Counted from the first letter of the stretch, positions 1 to 8,826 are shown. The stretch: 64,000 nucleotides of DNA from CALMFG01 sp963666035 (GCA_963666035.2 CAXXJI010000006.1:186001-250000); one strand, 5' to 3'. Notes: generated by a model from the letters alone, not told the origin. Numbers and translations: made by a program.

Positions 1-1
1 T

Positions 2-673
2 TATGTGGTGCTTTCGCATGGACACAGGGATCATACGGGCGGATTGAAGTATTTAATTAAGTACTATAAAGATATGGCAATGGCTAGAAAGCCTATTATG
101 CTGTTTACAAGTGAAGATATATTTTTAAGAAAGTATAATTTCAAAAAAGGACATTCTTCAGGATTGGATGTCAGCAGAGAGGTGATGGACCAGTTTTTTG
201 ACGTTAGAGTTACCCCTGAGCCGTTATGGTTGACAAAGAATCTTTGCTATATGGGAATAACCGAGCTCTCAAACGATTTTGAGCACAAGGTGCCGCAGAT
301 TCCCAGACAGTTTAAGGATGGTGAGTGGGTTGATGATTTGGTTGATGAGGATACACAGTTTGCGTACAAACACAAAAATGGAGAAGAAGTCAGCGTGATT
401 GCTGCCTGTGCACATTACGGGATATGCAATATTATGGAGTATGCTAAAAAAGTTACCAATGTACAAAAAATAAATACATATCTTGGCGGCTCACATCTTC
501 GTATAGACGAAGTACCACAGTCTCAAGTGGATAAAACGTGCGAATATGTGAAAGCTCAGAATATCAAAGACTTTTTTATCTGCCATGATACGGATTTGCA
601 CTGCAAGCTTGCGTTGTGGAATACGACACCCAGCAAAGAAGCAGGTGTTGGGCTGGTACTTGAACTACAGTGA
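2..673 (+). CDS. MBL-fold metallohydrolase, 5'-truncated by window edge
   Basis: This is the C-terminal part of a metallo-beta-lactamase-fold protein. The reading frame is open to the first base of the window, so the true start lies upstream. The metal-binding motif HGHRDH appears within the first ten visible residues, followed by TGG. Further His and Asp residues that could complete the dinuclear metal site include the late CHDTDLHC segment. The visible length is about 223 residues. The layout, with the HxHxDH motif followed by a long C-terminal part, resembles MBL proteins annotated as dihydropterin or F420-type relatives, but the substrate cannot be read from sequence. Base use is clearly more AT-rich than in the genes to the right, and a strong terminator follows directly. 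Family assignment is firm; specific function is unknown. Confidence 0.8.
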   Translation, partial: YVVLSHGHRDHTGGLKYLIKYYKDMAMARKPIMLFTSEDIFLRKYNFKKGHSSGLDVSREVMDQFFDVRVTPEPLWLTKNLCYMGITELSNDFEHKVPQIPRQFKDGEWVDDLVDEDTQFAYKHKNGEEVSVIAACAHYGICNIMEYAKKVTNVQKINTYLGGSHLRIDEVPQSQVDKTCEYVKAQNIKDFFICHDTDLHCKLALWNTTPSKEAGVGLVLELQ

Positions 674-722
674 TTATAGTATTGAGTTAAAAACACTCGT
701 AAAACGGTGGAAATTTTTAGGA

Positions 723-764
723 AAGCAATAAACCAGATCGTTAGGTCTGGTTTATTGCTTTTTT
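723..764 (+). terminator. Rho-independent terminator after MBL gene
   Basis: A perfect 15-bp stem (723-737 pairing with 746-760) has an 8-nt loop and is followed by six T residues on the plus strand. It ends the MBL-fold gene. It also lies just past the 3' end of the convergent tRNA-Ser, but the minus-strand side has no clean T run. Confidence 0.9.
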
Positions 765-852
765 GGCGGAGAGATAGGGATTCGAACCCTAGATAGCTTG
801 CGCTATGCCGGTTTTCAAGACCGGTGCATTCAACCAGCTCTGCCATCTCTCC
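764..852 (-). tRNA. tRNA-Ser (anticodon UGA)
   Basis: Read on the minus strand, this 89-nt sequence folds as a class II tRNA. The GGAGAGA acceptor strand pairs with TCTCTCC, followed by the discriminator G and an encoded CCA. The anticodon stem-loop is ACCGG-TCTTGAAAA-CCGG with anticodon TGA. A long variable arm (CATAGCGCAAGCTATC) and a T arm with GGTTCGAATCC are present. The long variable arm and anticodon both indicate serine. It lies between the mtaB operon and the MBL gene and has its own promoter. Confidence 0.97.
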
Positions 853-880
853 ATATTGAATTTTTAAAACTCGCTTTGCT

Positions 881-909
881 AGTATAGCAAATCACTGTTT
901 TGGTGTCAA
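881..909 (-). promoter_or_regulatory. Promoter of tRNA-Ser
   Basis: On the minus strand there is TTGACA (904-909), a 17-bp spacer, and TATACT (881-886), about 30 bp before the tRNA 5' end. This is a near-consensus vegetative promoter sitting at the very end of the mtaB operon. Confidence 0.75.
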
Positions 910-918
910 TAAAATCCG

Positions 919-2217
919 TTATATTTCGTAGCCGGTGCTGTCTTTGATTTTTATAAGGGTTACGTCTCTTATCTCGTTTTGATGTGCAGGTGCACTGACG
1001 CGCACATAGCGCTTTGAATAGCCGATGAAGTTGCCTGCATAGCGATCATCCGGCTCTTCAAACAGCACATTCACCGTTTGGCTCACAAATTTCTCTGCGA
1101 AGTGCTGCTGAAGCATTTCGTCCAACTGCGTCAGCACATTCACTCTCGCTTTTTTTGTTTTGCTGTCTACCTGATTTGGCATATTTGCCGCCTTGGTTCC
1201 GGTACGGATAGAATAAGGGAAAACGTGGATTTTCGAGAAACCGATTTCGAGGACGAAATGTACGGTTTCGTCAAATTCAACATCAGTTTCGCCGGGGAAT
1301 CCCACGATGATGTCGGTGGTGATGGCGGGGGTATCGAAATGTGCTCTTAAAAGTCTGACACCATTTAAGTACATTTCAGGGCTGTATTTTCGGTTCATGC
1401 GCGCCAAAACACTGGCTGAGCCGCTTTGCAGTGACAGATGGAAATGCGGGCATAGAGAGCGAAGATTGGCCGCGCGCCGGCAGAAATCCTCATCGATCAA
1501 CAAAGGCTCAAGTGAACCTAAACGCAGGCGCTGTAAGCTGGAGATATTGTCTAAAGCCTCAAGCAGTGTGATGAGGTTGATATTTTCGGGAAAGTCAGAA
1601 CCATAGCTGGACACATGTATGCCGGTGAGGACAATTTCTTTGACACCCTGATTGACCAATGTCTGCACCTCGGATAAAATACTTGCCATATCCCGCGAAC
1701 GCGCTTTACCGCGCACATAGGGGATAATGCAATAGGCACAGAAATTATCGCACCCTTCCTGAATCTTGATAAACGCACGGGTCTTGTCGGTGGGGGAGGA
1801 GAGGTTCAAGTCTTCGTAAAGGTCATCTTTGCGGATTTCTGTAACATCCGTAACCAAATGTTTTTCTTGACGATTTTGTTCAACCAATTCCACAATGCGC
1901 TCGCGGTCGGCATTGCCGATGATGACGTCCACATCGCATTTTTCCTTTAACTGTTCGCCGTCTTTTTGGCTCAGGCATCCAGCCGCGCAGATGATAGCCT
2001 CGGGAGAAAGCTTACGCACGCGGTTGAGCATCTGACGGGATTTCTTGTCCGCCATGGCGGTCACCGTGCAGGTGTTGACCAGATACACATCGGCAGGCGC
2101 GTCAAAATCCACCTGCTGATATCCCTTGGCTAAAAAAAGCGCCAGCATGGCGGCGGTATCGTATTGGTTGACTTTACAGCCGATGGTATTGGCCGCGATT
2201 TTGGGTGCTTTGTTCAT
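919..2217 (-). CDS. mtaB: tRNA t6A37 methylthiotransferase MtaB
   Basis: This is a radical-SAM enzyme that adds the 2-methylthio group to N6-threonylcarbamoyladenosine at position 37 of ANN-decoding tRNAs. It is 432 aa long, normal for the family. The N-terminal methylthiotransferase domain carries three cluster cysteines (C14, C50 and one near 82, in GCKVNQYD, NTCTV and GCLSQ). The radical-SAM CxxxCxxC (CDNFCAYC) is near residue 155, followed by the RGKARSR context typical of MtaB, and a TRAM-like domain ends the protein. MtaB rather than MiaB is supported by the IGCKVNQYD start and by its place at the end of the dnaK operon, a common clostridial arrangement. It starts two bases after the rsmE stop, so the genes are co-transcribed and probably translationally coupled. 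Confidence 0.93.
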   Translation of the reverse strand: MNKAPKIAANTIGCKVNQYDTAAMLALFLAKGYQQVDFDAPADVYLVNTCTVTAMADKKSRQMLNRVRKLSPEAIICAAGCLSQKDGEQLKEKCDVDVIIGNADRERIVELVEQNRQEKHLVTDVTEIRKDDLYEDLNLSSPTDKTRAFIKIQEGCDNFCAYCIIPYVRGKARSRDMASILSEVQTLVNQGVKEIVLTGIHVSSYGSDFPENINLITLLEALDNISSLQRLRLGSLEPLLIDEDFCRRAANLRSLCPHFHLSLQSGSASVLARMNRKYSPEMYLNGVRLLRAHFDTPAITTDIIVGFPGETDVEFDETVHFVLEIGFSKIHVFPYSIRTGTKAANMPNQVDSKTKKARVNVLTQLDEMLQQHFAEKFVSQTVNVLFEEPDDRYAGNFIGYSKRYVRVSAPAHQNEIRDVTLIKIKDSTGYEI

Positions 2218-2219
2218 GG

Positions 2220-2942
2220 TTACTCTCTTTCGTACATAATCTGTGCCAGCACAGCCAAACCCGCGGTTTCGGTGCGCAAAATGCGTCTGCCGAGTGTCAC
2301 GGCGACCACCCCGGCCGAAACCAGCGCGTGTACCTCGTCGGGGGCAAAGCCGCCTTCGGGGCCGATGATGACTGCGATATCGTTTGCGTCGCTGGCGGAT
2401 AAAGCCTGCTTTAAAGACCGCTTTATTTCATCCTCATAACAGACCAGAGCCAGAGTATGGATGGACACAGCTTGGATCAGATGCTTAAAATCTAAGAGAC
2501 TTCCAATTTCGGGTACCACAGCGCGCCGGCTCTGTTTGACCGCCTCTGCCGCGATTTTGGTCAAGCGGTCAGATTTTTTTTCAAAGTCCTTAGGCACCTT
2601 GACACAGCGGCTGGAGACAAAGGGCACAATACCGACAGCCCCCAGTTCGACCGCTTTTTGAACCACTGTATCCAGCTTTAATGATTTTGGCATACCCTGG
2701 TACAGGGTCACTTGTGTTCGGGGCTCGGCTTGGCTAAAAGCTTTATTTGCTATCGTAAGCACGGCATGGTCATCCAAAATCTCCTTTAAAACGCAAGTGT
2801 ACTCATATCCTGAACCATCCAGCAAAACGAAAGTCTCTTCCGGCTTACTGCGCAGCACGCGGGTCATATGGATGAATTCCTCACCGTAAAGCCTAGCGGC
2901 GCTGACATGTATATCATCGGGGTTTATAAAAAATCGTCTCAT
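2220..2942 (-). CDS. rsmE: 16S rRNA m3U1498 methyltransferase RsmE
   Basis: RsmE is a SPOUT-class methyltransferase that modifies U1498 of 16S rRNA in assembled 30S subunits. The start chosen at 2942 gives MRRFFINPDD and 240 aa, the usual length. An upstream in-frame start at 2975 would add 11 residues inside prmA and is less likely. The 2942 start forms an ATGA overlap with the prmA stop, indicating translational coupling. The knot signature IGPEGGF is near residue 195, followed by a Leu-Gly-rich stretch (TLGRRILRTETA) typical of RsmE SAM binding. The N-terminal PUA-like part holds the RVLR motif. Confidence 0.93.
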   Translation of the reverse strand: MRRFFINPDDIHVSAARLYGEEFIHMTRVLRSKPEETFVLLDGSGYEYTCVLKEILDDHAVLTIANKAFSQAEPRTQVTLYQGMPKSLKLDTVVQKAVELGAVGIVPFVSSRCVKVPKDFEKKSDRLTKIAAEAVKQSRRAVVPEIGSLLDFKHLIQAVSIHTLALVCYEDEIKRSLKQALSASDANDIAVIIGPEGGFAPDEVHALVSAGVVAVTLGRRILRTETAGLAVLAQIMYERE

Positions 2943-3856
2943 AAAGCGCTTGGTGCGGCGGTGATCGCCCGCCATTCTCCCATCATATCCACACGGATGA
3001 TATCGAAATCATGTCCGCTTAGAGATTTTAACACATCGTCCAGACGCTCGGCAATGATACCGGACATAATATAGATGCCGCCCGGCTTGAGGTATTGCTG
3101 AATATCAGTATTTAATCGGATGATGATATCCGCCACAATATTGGCAACGATGACATCTGCTTTTTTCTCAGGGGCGTATTGCAGAAGATCAGACTGCAAC
3201 ACTGAAAGAGGCACTCCGTTAAGAGCGGCGTTTTCCTTGGCCGCTGAAACCGAGGCCGGATCATAATCCATCGCATAGACTTTTCCTGCGCCAAGCTTGG
3301 CCGCCGTAATGCCCAAAATGCCGCTGCCGCACCCAACGTCGAAGACGACGGAACCCGGGGAAACATGTTTTTCCAGTGCCGCGATGCACATTCTTGTGGT
3401 TTCATGAAGACCCGAACCGAATGCGGCGCCGGGATCGATGGTGACGACGATTTCATCAGGCTTTGGGTTGTAGGTCTCCCACTTGGGGCAGATGACGATG
3501 TTTTTGCCTGCGTTAAATGGCTTGAAATATGATTTCCAAACATCTTTCCATTCGTTTTCGTCCCGCACAGACTCTTCAAAGTCCACTTTTTCGTCCGAGT
3601 CGGCCCAATCGTATACTGCGCGTTTCAGCTGGACATACGCTTCCGGAAAAGAAGCCTCGTTTTCGAGATAGATACGGATAAAAGGCGGGGCAGAGGTTTG
3701 GGCTTTCAGCGTATCGTCAATATAATCCCAGCCGCCCGGTTCGGGCAGACCACTGTCCGAGAGCTCAAACGCATCAAAGCCGACGGCAGTGAGCGCGTCG
3801 GCAAGTGATTGAACATCCGCGTTATGCGGTATAATTTTAATTTCGTGATATTTCAT
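2939..3856 (-). CDS. prmA: Ribosomal protein L11 methyltransferase PrmA
   Basis: PrmA trimethylates ribosomal protein L11 using SAM. The 305-aa length and two-part layout fit the family. An N-terminal L11-recognition domain is followed by a Rossmann methyltransferase domain with DVGCGSGILGI (motif I, near residue 175) and the NIVADII motif in place of the usual NILA. PGAAFGSGLHETT, just before motif I, is a PrmA hallmark. Both ends overlap their neighbours by ATGA (dnaJ upstream, rsmE downstream), so it is embedded in the heat-shock operon. It also fits the translation-modification cluster with rsmE and mtaB. Confidence 0.95.
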   Translation of the reverse strand: MKYHEIKIIPHNADVQSLADALTAVGFDAFELSDSGLPEPGGWDYIDDTLKAQTSAPPFIRIYLENEASFPEAYVQLKRAVYDWADSDEKVDFEESVRDENEWKDVWKSYFKPFNAGKNIVICPKWETYNPKPDEIVVTIDPGAAFGSGLHETTRMCIAALEKHVSPGSVVFDVGCGSGILGITAAKLGAGKVYAMDYDPASVSAAKENAALNGVPLSVLQSDLLQYAPEKKADVIVANIVADIIIRLNTDIQQYLKPGGIYIMSGIIAERLDDVLKSLSGHDFDIIRVDMMGEWRAITAAPSAL

Positions 3857-4989
3857 CGTTTAATGGACTCCCGAACCTGTTCAAAGAAGCTTTTTCCGCC
3901 GTCCTTGGTCTGTTCTTTAAAGGTGCGCAAGAGCTCCTTTTGCTTTTCGTTTAAGCGCTTGGGCGTTTCGATATTCACTTTAACATATAAATCGCCGACT
4001 TGCGCGGAGTTGATATGCTGGATGCCTTTTTTCTTCAGTCGGAAAGTGGTGCCCGTCTGTGTCCCTTCGGGAATTTTATACTTCACTTTGCCGTCCAGCG
4101 TCGGCACCTGCAAATCAATGCCGAGCGCCGCATCCGCAAAATCGATGGGCATATTGAGAAAAAGATCATAGCCGTCCCGCTTGAAGTATTTATGCGGCTT
4201 GACATAGATGACGATTTTTAGATCGCCTGCGCCGCCGCCTTTGGTGCCGGCCTCGCCTTCGCCTCGAAGGCTGATCACCTGGCCATTATCAATACCGGCC
4301 GGAATGTTGACCGTGATATTTCTGGTCTTGGAGACTTTTCCTTCGCCATGGCACTCATGGCAGGGAGTGTCGATAATCTCACCGGTGCCGCCGCATGCCG
4401 AGCAGGGCACCACATTGACAAAACTGCCCAGCATGGACTGCCGCTGCTGACGCACTTGGCCGGTGCCGCCGCAGGTGGAACAGGTATGCTTGCTGGTGCC
4501 TTTTTCAGCGCCGGTACCCGTACAGGATGAGCAGGTTTCTTTGCGCCGTATCTGCACTTCTTTTTTAAGGCCAAAGGCCGCCTGCTCAAAGGTAATCTCC
4601 ATATTGTAACGAAGATCATTACCGCGCGCAGGGCCGTTCGGGTTGCGCTGTCTCCCGCCTCCGCCAAAGAAGCTGTCAAAGATATCGCCGAAGCCGCCCA
4701 TGCCGCCCATGAAGTCTTCAAAGCCGCCAAAGCCAGCACCTCCGCCTCCGCCGGCCGCACCGTCGAATGCCGCGTGACCAAACTGGTCGTACTGAGCCCG
4801 CTTTTTCTCGTCGCCCAGTACCTGATAGGCCTCGTTTACTTCCTTAAACTTGTGCGCGGCGTCTTCGTTGCCCGCGTTTAAGTCGGGGTGGTACTGTTTT
4901 GCCATCTTGCGGTAGGCCGATTTTATCTCTGCCTCGCTTGCGTTTTTATTGATTCCGAGTGTTTCGTAGTAGTCTTTCTTGGAAGCCAT
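3853..4989 (-). CDS. dnaJ: Chaperone protein DnaJ
   Basis: DnaJ is the Hsp40 co-chaperone that stimulates DnaK ATPase activity and delivers clients. The 378-aa protein is a complete type I DnaJ. It has a J domain with HPD at residues 34-36, a Gly/Phe-rich linker (GGGGGAGFGGFEDFMGG region), and four zinc-finger repeats (CSSCTGTG, CSTCGGTG, CSACGGTG, CHECHGEG) near residues 150-215. Two C-terminal substrate-binding beta domains follow. It is preceded by an AAGGCGG-type ribosome-binding site and overlaps prmA by four bases. A stable hairpin separates it from dnaK. Confidence 0.98.
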   Translation of the reverse strand: MASKKDYYETLGINKNASEAEIKSAYRKMAKQYHPDLNAGNEDAAHKFKEVNEAYQVLGDEKKRAQYDQFGHAAFDGAAGGGGGAGFGGFEDFMGGMGGFGDIFDSFFGGGGRQRNPNGPARGNDLRYNMEITFEQAAFGLKKEVQIRRKETCSSCTGTGAEKGTSKHTCSTCGGTGQVRQQRQSMLGSFVNVVPCSACGGTGEIIDTPCHECHGEGKVSKTRNITVNIPAGIDNGQVISLRGEGEAGTKGGGAGDLKIVIYVKPHKYFKRDGYDLFLNMPIDFADAALGIDLQVPTLDGKVKYKIPEGTQTGTTFRLKKKGIQHINSAQVGDLYVKVNIETPKRLNEKQKELLRTFKEQTKDGGKSFFEQVRESIKR

Positions 4990-5027
4990 CTATTACCGCC
5001 TTAACAGTTGTTATCTTATTTAAATGC

Positions 5028-5067
5028 GCGCAAATCCGCCACGGACAATCTGTGACGGACTTTGCGC
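5028..5067 (-). other. dnaK-dnaJ intercistronic hairpin
   Basis: The minus-strand transcript between dnaK and dnaJ can form an 11-bp stem (5056-5067 with 5028-5038, one bulged G) around a 17-nt loop. No U-run follows, so it is not a plain terminator. It could stabilise or process the dnaK message or lower dnaJ expression; that role is inference. Confidence 0.5.
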
Positions 5068-5095
5068 AAAATCTATATAAAGGGGTTATCCCTGT

Positions 5096-6940
5096 CTACT
5101 TGTTCTCGTCGTCATCCACGACTTCATAGTCTGCGTCCACGACGTCTTCCTGAGTGGGCCCGCCGTCCGCGCCTTGGCCGCCCATATCCGGGCCAGCGCC
5201 AGCTTCAGGACCGGCCTGCTGGTAGGCTTTGCCGAACACTTCATAGCTGTCGGTGGTCAGTTTTTCAGTCGCTGTTTTAATCATATCATTGTCGTTCGAT
5301 TCCAGCGCCTGTTTGACTGATGCGATGCCGTCTTCCAGCTTGGTTTTGTCTTCGGGGCTCACCTTGTCGCCAAGATCCTTGATGGTCTTTTCGGTCTGGT
5401 AAACCAGCGAGTCTGCATTGTTACGGACCTCGATGCTTTCCTTTTGCTTTTTGTCGGCGTCCGCATACTGTTCAGCTTCTTTCACCGCTTTTTCAATCTC
5501 ATCATCGTTAAGGTTAGTCGATGCGGTGATGGTGATTTTCTGCTCGTTGCCGGTGCCCATATCCTTGGCGGATACATGCACAATGCCGTTGGCGTCAATA
5601 TCAAAAGTGACTTCAATCTGCGGCACACCGCGCGGTGCAGAGGGGATACCGGTTAAGTTAAAGCGTCCCAATGTCTTGTTGCCGGCCGCCATTTCGCGTT
5701 CGCCTTGCAGGACGTGAATCTCAACTTGTGTTTGTCCGTCTGCCGCCGTCGAGAATACTTGTGATTTCTTGGTTGGGATAGTGGTGTTTCTCTCGATCAA
5801 TCTGGTGCAAACGCCGCCCAAGGTCTCGATGCCGAGAGACAGTGGAGTGACATCCAGCAGGAGCACGTCTTTGACGTCGCCGCCCAGAACACCGCCCTGA
5901 ATGGCCGCACCCAGTGCCACACATTCATCCGGATTGATGCCCTTAAAGGGGTCTTTGCCTGTGATGGTTTTGACCAGATTCTGAACCGCAGGAATACGGG
6001 TGGAGCCGCCGACCAGAATGATCTTGTCAATCTCATTTGCAGAAAGACCGGAATCCTTGATCGCGTTTCGGGTCGGACCTTCGGTTTTGGCCACGAGATC
6101 GGCAGTCAGTTCGTCAAACTTCGCACGCGAAAGATTGAGGTCCAAATGTTTGGGGCCGGAAGCATCCGCTGTAATAAACGGCAGGTTGATGTTGGAAGTC
6201 AACACGCCCGAAAGGTCAATCTTGGCTTTTTCAGCCGCTTCCTTCAAACGCTGCATGGCCACTTTGTCCTTGGAAAGGTCGATGCCGTTGTCTTTTTTAA
6301 ATTCGGCTACCATCCAGTCCATGACCTTTTGGTCAAAATCGTCACCGCCTAAGCGGTTGTTGCCGTTGGTGGCGAGCACTTCGAATACGCCGTCACCGAT
6401 CTCCAAGATGGAGACGTCAAACGTTCCGCCGCCAAGGTCATAAACCAAAATTTTCTGATTATTCTTATCAAGGCCGTAAGCCAAAGAGGCGGCCGTCGGT
6501 TCGTTGATGATACGCAAGACTTCAAGTCCTGCAATTTTGCCTGCGTCCTTGGTTGCCTGCCGCTGGCTATCGCTAAAGTATGCCGGAACCGTGATAACGG
6601 CCTGAGTCACGGGATGACCCAAGTAGGCTTCCGCATCCCCTTTCAGCTTTTGCAGAATCATCGCGCTGATTTCCTGCGGTGAGTAGGTTTTATTGTCGAT
6701 CTTTACTTTGTGATCGGTACCCATCTCTCTCTTGATAGATGTGACGGTTTTATCCGCGTTGGTCACAGCCTGACGTTTGGCCACCTGACCCACCAGACGT
6801 TCTCCGGTGTTCGAAAAGGCCACGACCGAAGGGGTGGTTCTGCCGCCTTCAGCGTTTGGGATAACGGTCGGCTCGCCGCCTTCCATGACCGCTACACAAG
6901 AGTTGGTTGTACCCAAGTCTATTCCAATAATTTTTCCCAT
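5096..6940 (-). CDS. dnaK: Chaperone protein DnaK (Hsp70)
   Basis: DnaK is the ATP-dependent Hsp70 chaperone. The 614-aa length is typical of Gram-positive DnaK, which lacks the insertion in the first ATPase lobe found in proteobacteria. Visible signatures are IGIDLGTTNSCVAV at the N-terminus, VYDLGGGTFDVS in the nucleotide-binding domain, VGGSTRIPAVQ, and the linker with DVTPLSLGIET. The C-terminal lid ends in an acidic VVDADYEVVDDDENK tail. AGGAGG lies seven bases before the ATG. It follows grpE and precedes dnaJ under HrcA/CIRCE control. Confidence 0.98.
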   Translation of the reverse strand: MGKIIGIDLGTTNSCVAVMEGGEPTVIPNAEGGRTTPSVVAFSNTGERLVGQVAKRQAVTNADKTVTSIKREMGTDHKVKIDNKTYSPQEISAMILQKLKGDAEAYLGHPVTQAVITVPAYFSDSQRQATKDAGKIAGLEVLRIINEPTAASLAYGLDKNNQKILVYDLGGGTFDVSILEIGDGVFEVLATNGNNRLGGDDFDQKVMDWMVAEFKKDNGIDLSKDKVAMQRLKEAAEKAKIDLSGVLTSNINLPFITADASGPKHLDLNLSRAKFDELTADLVAKTEGPTRNAIKDSGLSANEIDKIILVGGSTRIPAVQNLVKTITGKDPFKGINPDECVALGAAIQGGVLGGDVKDVLLLDVTPLSLGIETLGGVCTRLIERNTTIPTKKSQVFSTAADGQTQVEIHVLQGEREMAAGNKTLGRFNLTGIPSAPRGVPQIEVTFDIDANGIVHVSAKDMGTGNEQKITITASTNLNDDEIEKAVKEAEQYADADKKQKESIEVRNNADSLVYQTEKTIKDLGDKVSPEDKTKLEDGIASVKQALESNDNDMIKTATEKLTTDSYEVFGKAYQQAGPEAGAGPDMGGQGADGGPTQEDVVDADYEVVDDDENK

Positions 6941-6976
6941 TGTTCTATTTTCCTCCTAGTTTGCTATCCGCTTTCA

Positions 6977-7558
6977 TTATTTTGTTACGATGACTTCAGC
7001 ATATCTTAAGACCTTTTCGCCCCTGATATAGCCTTTTTTCAATACTTGTTTAATTGTGCCTGCCGTTTCGCCCGCTTCGCCGTCCACCTGCAGCAACGCA
7101 TGGTGCAGATCGTGGCTGAACGGCACATTTTCACTCTCGATTTCCTGAACGCCCATCTCGGTCAGTGTGTCACAGAACAGTTTTTTAAGGTTGATGATGC
7201 CTTTGATAAAGTCGCTCTGTTCTTCGGGCGCGTGAGCCAGTGCCAAATCCAGACTGTCCAGCACAGGAAGCAGCTTGATGACGGTGTCTTCTACACCGTT
7301 GCCGAAACTCTGCTGAATCTGAGTTTGGCTTCTTTTTCGAAAATTGTCAAATTCGGCACGTTCTTTTTGCAGGAAACCGATGTATTCGTCCTTCTCAATC
7401 GCCAACTTCCCGGCGGTTTCTTCCGCTTCTTTCAGTTTATGTTCCAGTTTTTTAACCTGCTTTTGCAGTTTGGAAATTTCGTCCGCCGTATCCTTTTCTT
7501 CGGTTTCGGCTGGTTCATCCATTCTGATATCCGCAAGTTCTTTTTCTTTTTTTGTCAT
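6977..7558 (-). CDS. grpE: Nucleotide exchange factor GrpE
   Basis: GrpE releases ADP from DnaK. The 193-aa protein has an acidic N-terminal tail and a long coiled coil (ISKLQKQVKKLEHKLKEAEE region, residues about 28-60). The conserved core follows, with ERAEFDNFRKRS and the beta-domain FSHDLHHALLQV and GYIRGEKVLRYAEVIV. AAAGGTGGC serves as ribosome-binding site. It lies between hrcA and dnaK, the standard order. Confidence 0.97.
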   Translation of the reverse strand: MTKKEKELADIRMDEPAETEEKDTADEISKLQKQVKKLEHKLKEAEETAGKLAIEKDEYIGFLQKERAEFDNFRKRSQTQIQQSFGNGVEDTVIKLLPVLDSLDLALAHAPEEQSDFIKGIINLKKLFCDTLTEMGVQEIESENVPFSHDLHHALLQVDGEAGETAGTIKQVLKKGYIRGEKVLRYAEVIVTK

Positions 7559-7590
7559 ATTGCCACCTTTATTAAAGAATTTTTATTTGA

Positions 7591-8640
7591 CTAATCTTTA
7601 TCCGATCCTTCATCGATAAAGCCCGAAAGGATGGTGTTAAGACCTTTGCCGACTTGATCCAAGACCGATACGACCCGTGCATAGTTCATGCGCGTGGGGC
7701 CGATGACCCCGAAAGATCCGATGGTCTTTCCATCGATGCTGTAGGTGGCGGTGACCACCGAACATTGTTTCATCTCATCAAAGCTATTCTCGTGCCCGAT
7801 GGAGATGGAAAATTCCAGCTTGGAAGCCTGATCCAGCATCTGGAACAACAGTTCCTTGGTCTCCAACACCTCCAAAAAGCCTTTGGCTTTGTCCACATCC
7901 CGATATTCGGGGTAGTTGAAGATGTTTTTGGCGCCGCCCAGGATAATATCTTTGCCGGACTGTGGTTCCACCGTGTCGTGCAGTGAGTAGATTAAGGATT
8001 TAAAGAACCGTTCGTGCGTCAGCATTTCGGTTTTAAAATCCGTTTCAATCGCGTCTTCCGCTTCGTCCAAAGTTTTTTCGGCCAGTTTGTCGGTCAGCAT
8101 ATTCGAAAGCATATCGAGGTAGCTGGAGTCCAACCCGGATGCGACCGAGATGACCTTTTCTTTCACAAGTCCGGTGGAGGTGATAATCAGCACCAGCACC
8201 TTGGTCTCGCTGAGCTTAACCAATTGGATACGTTTCAGCTTGGATTTTTTTATCTGAGGCGCCAGTACCACCGAGATGTGGTTGGTCGTCTTGGAGATGA
8301 TATCCGCTGTTTTCTCAATGACATCGTTGATCTCTAAAATCTTCGTGTCGAAGATATCGTTGATGGCCACCACTTCTTTTGGAGAAAGTACAGACAACCG
8401 CATGAGCTTATCAACATACAGCCGATAAGCGAGGTCGGATGGAATGCGTCCGGCCGAGGTATGCGGCTGTTCCAGATAGCCCATCTCCTCAAGGTCGGCC
8501 ATGACGTTTCGGATGGTGGCCGAAGAGAGCTCAAAGCCATCTTTTTTGGAAAGTGTCCGCGAGCCGACCGGAATGCCGGTCAATATATAGTCATCGATGA
8601 TGGCTTTCAGGATTTTTTCTTTTCTGGCGTCCAGTTCCAA
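7591..8640 (-). CDS. hrcA: Heat-inducible transcription repressor HrcA
   Basis: HrcA represses class I heat-shock operons by binding CIRCE, with activity tuned by GroEL. The 349-aa length is typical. The N-terminal winged helix carries GIPVGSRTLSK and LSSATIRNVMADLEEMGYLEQPHTSAGRIPS. The C-terminal GAF-like domain ends with IGPTRMNYARVVSVLD. The start is a TTG at 8640 (ELDARKEKIL follows) with only a weak Shine-Dalgarno sequence; no ATG lies nearby. It heads the operon and its own leader contains CIRCE, so it is autoregulated. Confidence 0.96.
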   Translation of the reverse strand: MELDARKEKILKAIIDDYILTGIPVGSRTLSKKDGFELSSATIRNVMADLEEMGYLEQPHTSAGRIPSDLAYRLYVDKLMRLSVLSPKEVVAINDIFDTKILEINDVIEKTADIISKTTNHISVVLAPQIKKSKLKRIQLVKLSETKVLVLIITSTGLVKEKVISVASGLDSSYLDMLSNMLTDKLAEKTLDEAEDAIETDFKTEMLTHERFFKSLIYSLHDTVEPQSGKDIILGGAKNIFNYPEYRDVDKAKGFLEVLETKELLFQMLDQASKLEFSISIGHENSFDEMKQCSVVTATYSIDGKTIGSFGVIGPTRMNYARVVSVLDQVGKGLNTILSGFIDEGSDKD

Positions 8641-8667
8641 ACTTTACACTTCACTTTGCTCGATGTG

Positions 8668-8694
8668 TTAGCACTCATCACTAAAGAGTGCTAA
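8668..8694 (-). promoter_or_regulatory. CIRCE operator (HrcA binding site)
   Basis: A perfect inverted repeat, TTAGCACTC-N9-GAGTGCTAA, lies between the hrcA promoter and its start codon. It matches the CIRCE consensus exactly and is the HrcA operator for the whole hrcA-to-mtaB operon. In RNA it would form a 5'-end hairpin. Confidence 0.98.
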
Positions 8695-8706
8695 CAACTT
8701 GTTTAC

Positions 8707-8735
8707 AAAATAACACTTTGCCTTATGTAAGTCAA
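8707..8735 (-). promoter_or_regulatory. Heat-shock operon promoter
   Basis: Minus-strand TTGACT (8730-8735), a 17-bp spacer and TATTTT (8707-8712) lie just upstream of CIRCE. The transcript would start close to the edge of the operator, so bound HrcA would block initiation. Confidence 0.75.
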
Positions 8736-8780
8736 TATCTTTTTGATGCGCTTTACACTTTGTTAATAAAAAAAATGCAT

Positions 8781-8809
8781 AAAAAAAGCCAGCCGCTTGG
8801 CTGACTTTT
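8781..8809 (-). terminator. Terminator after XRE regulator
   Basis: On the minus strand a 7-bp stem (8799-8805 with 8788-8794, one G-T pair, 4-nt loop) is followed by seven T residues. It ends the XRE pair and insulates it from the hrcA promoter. Confidence 0.85.
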
Positions 8810-8826
8810 GGTATATCAATATGCGT

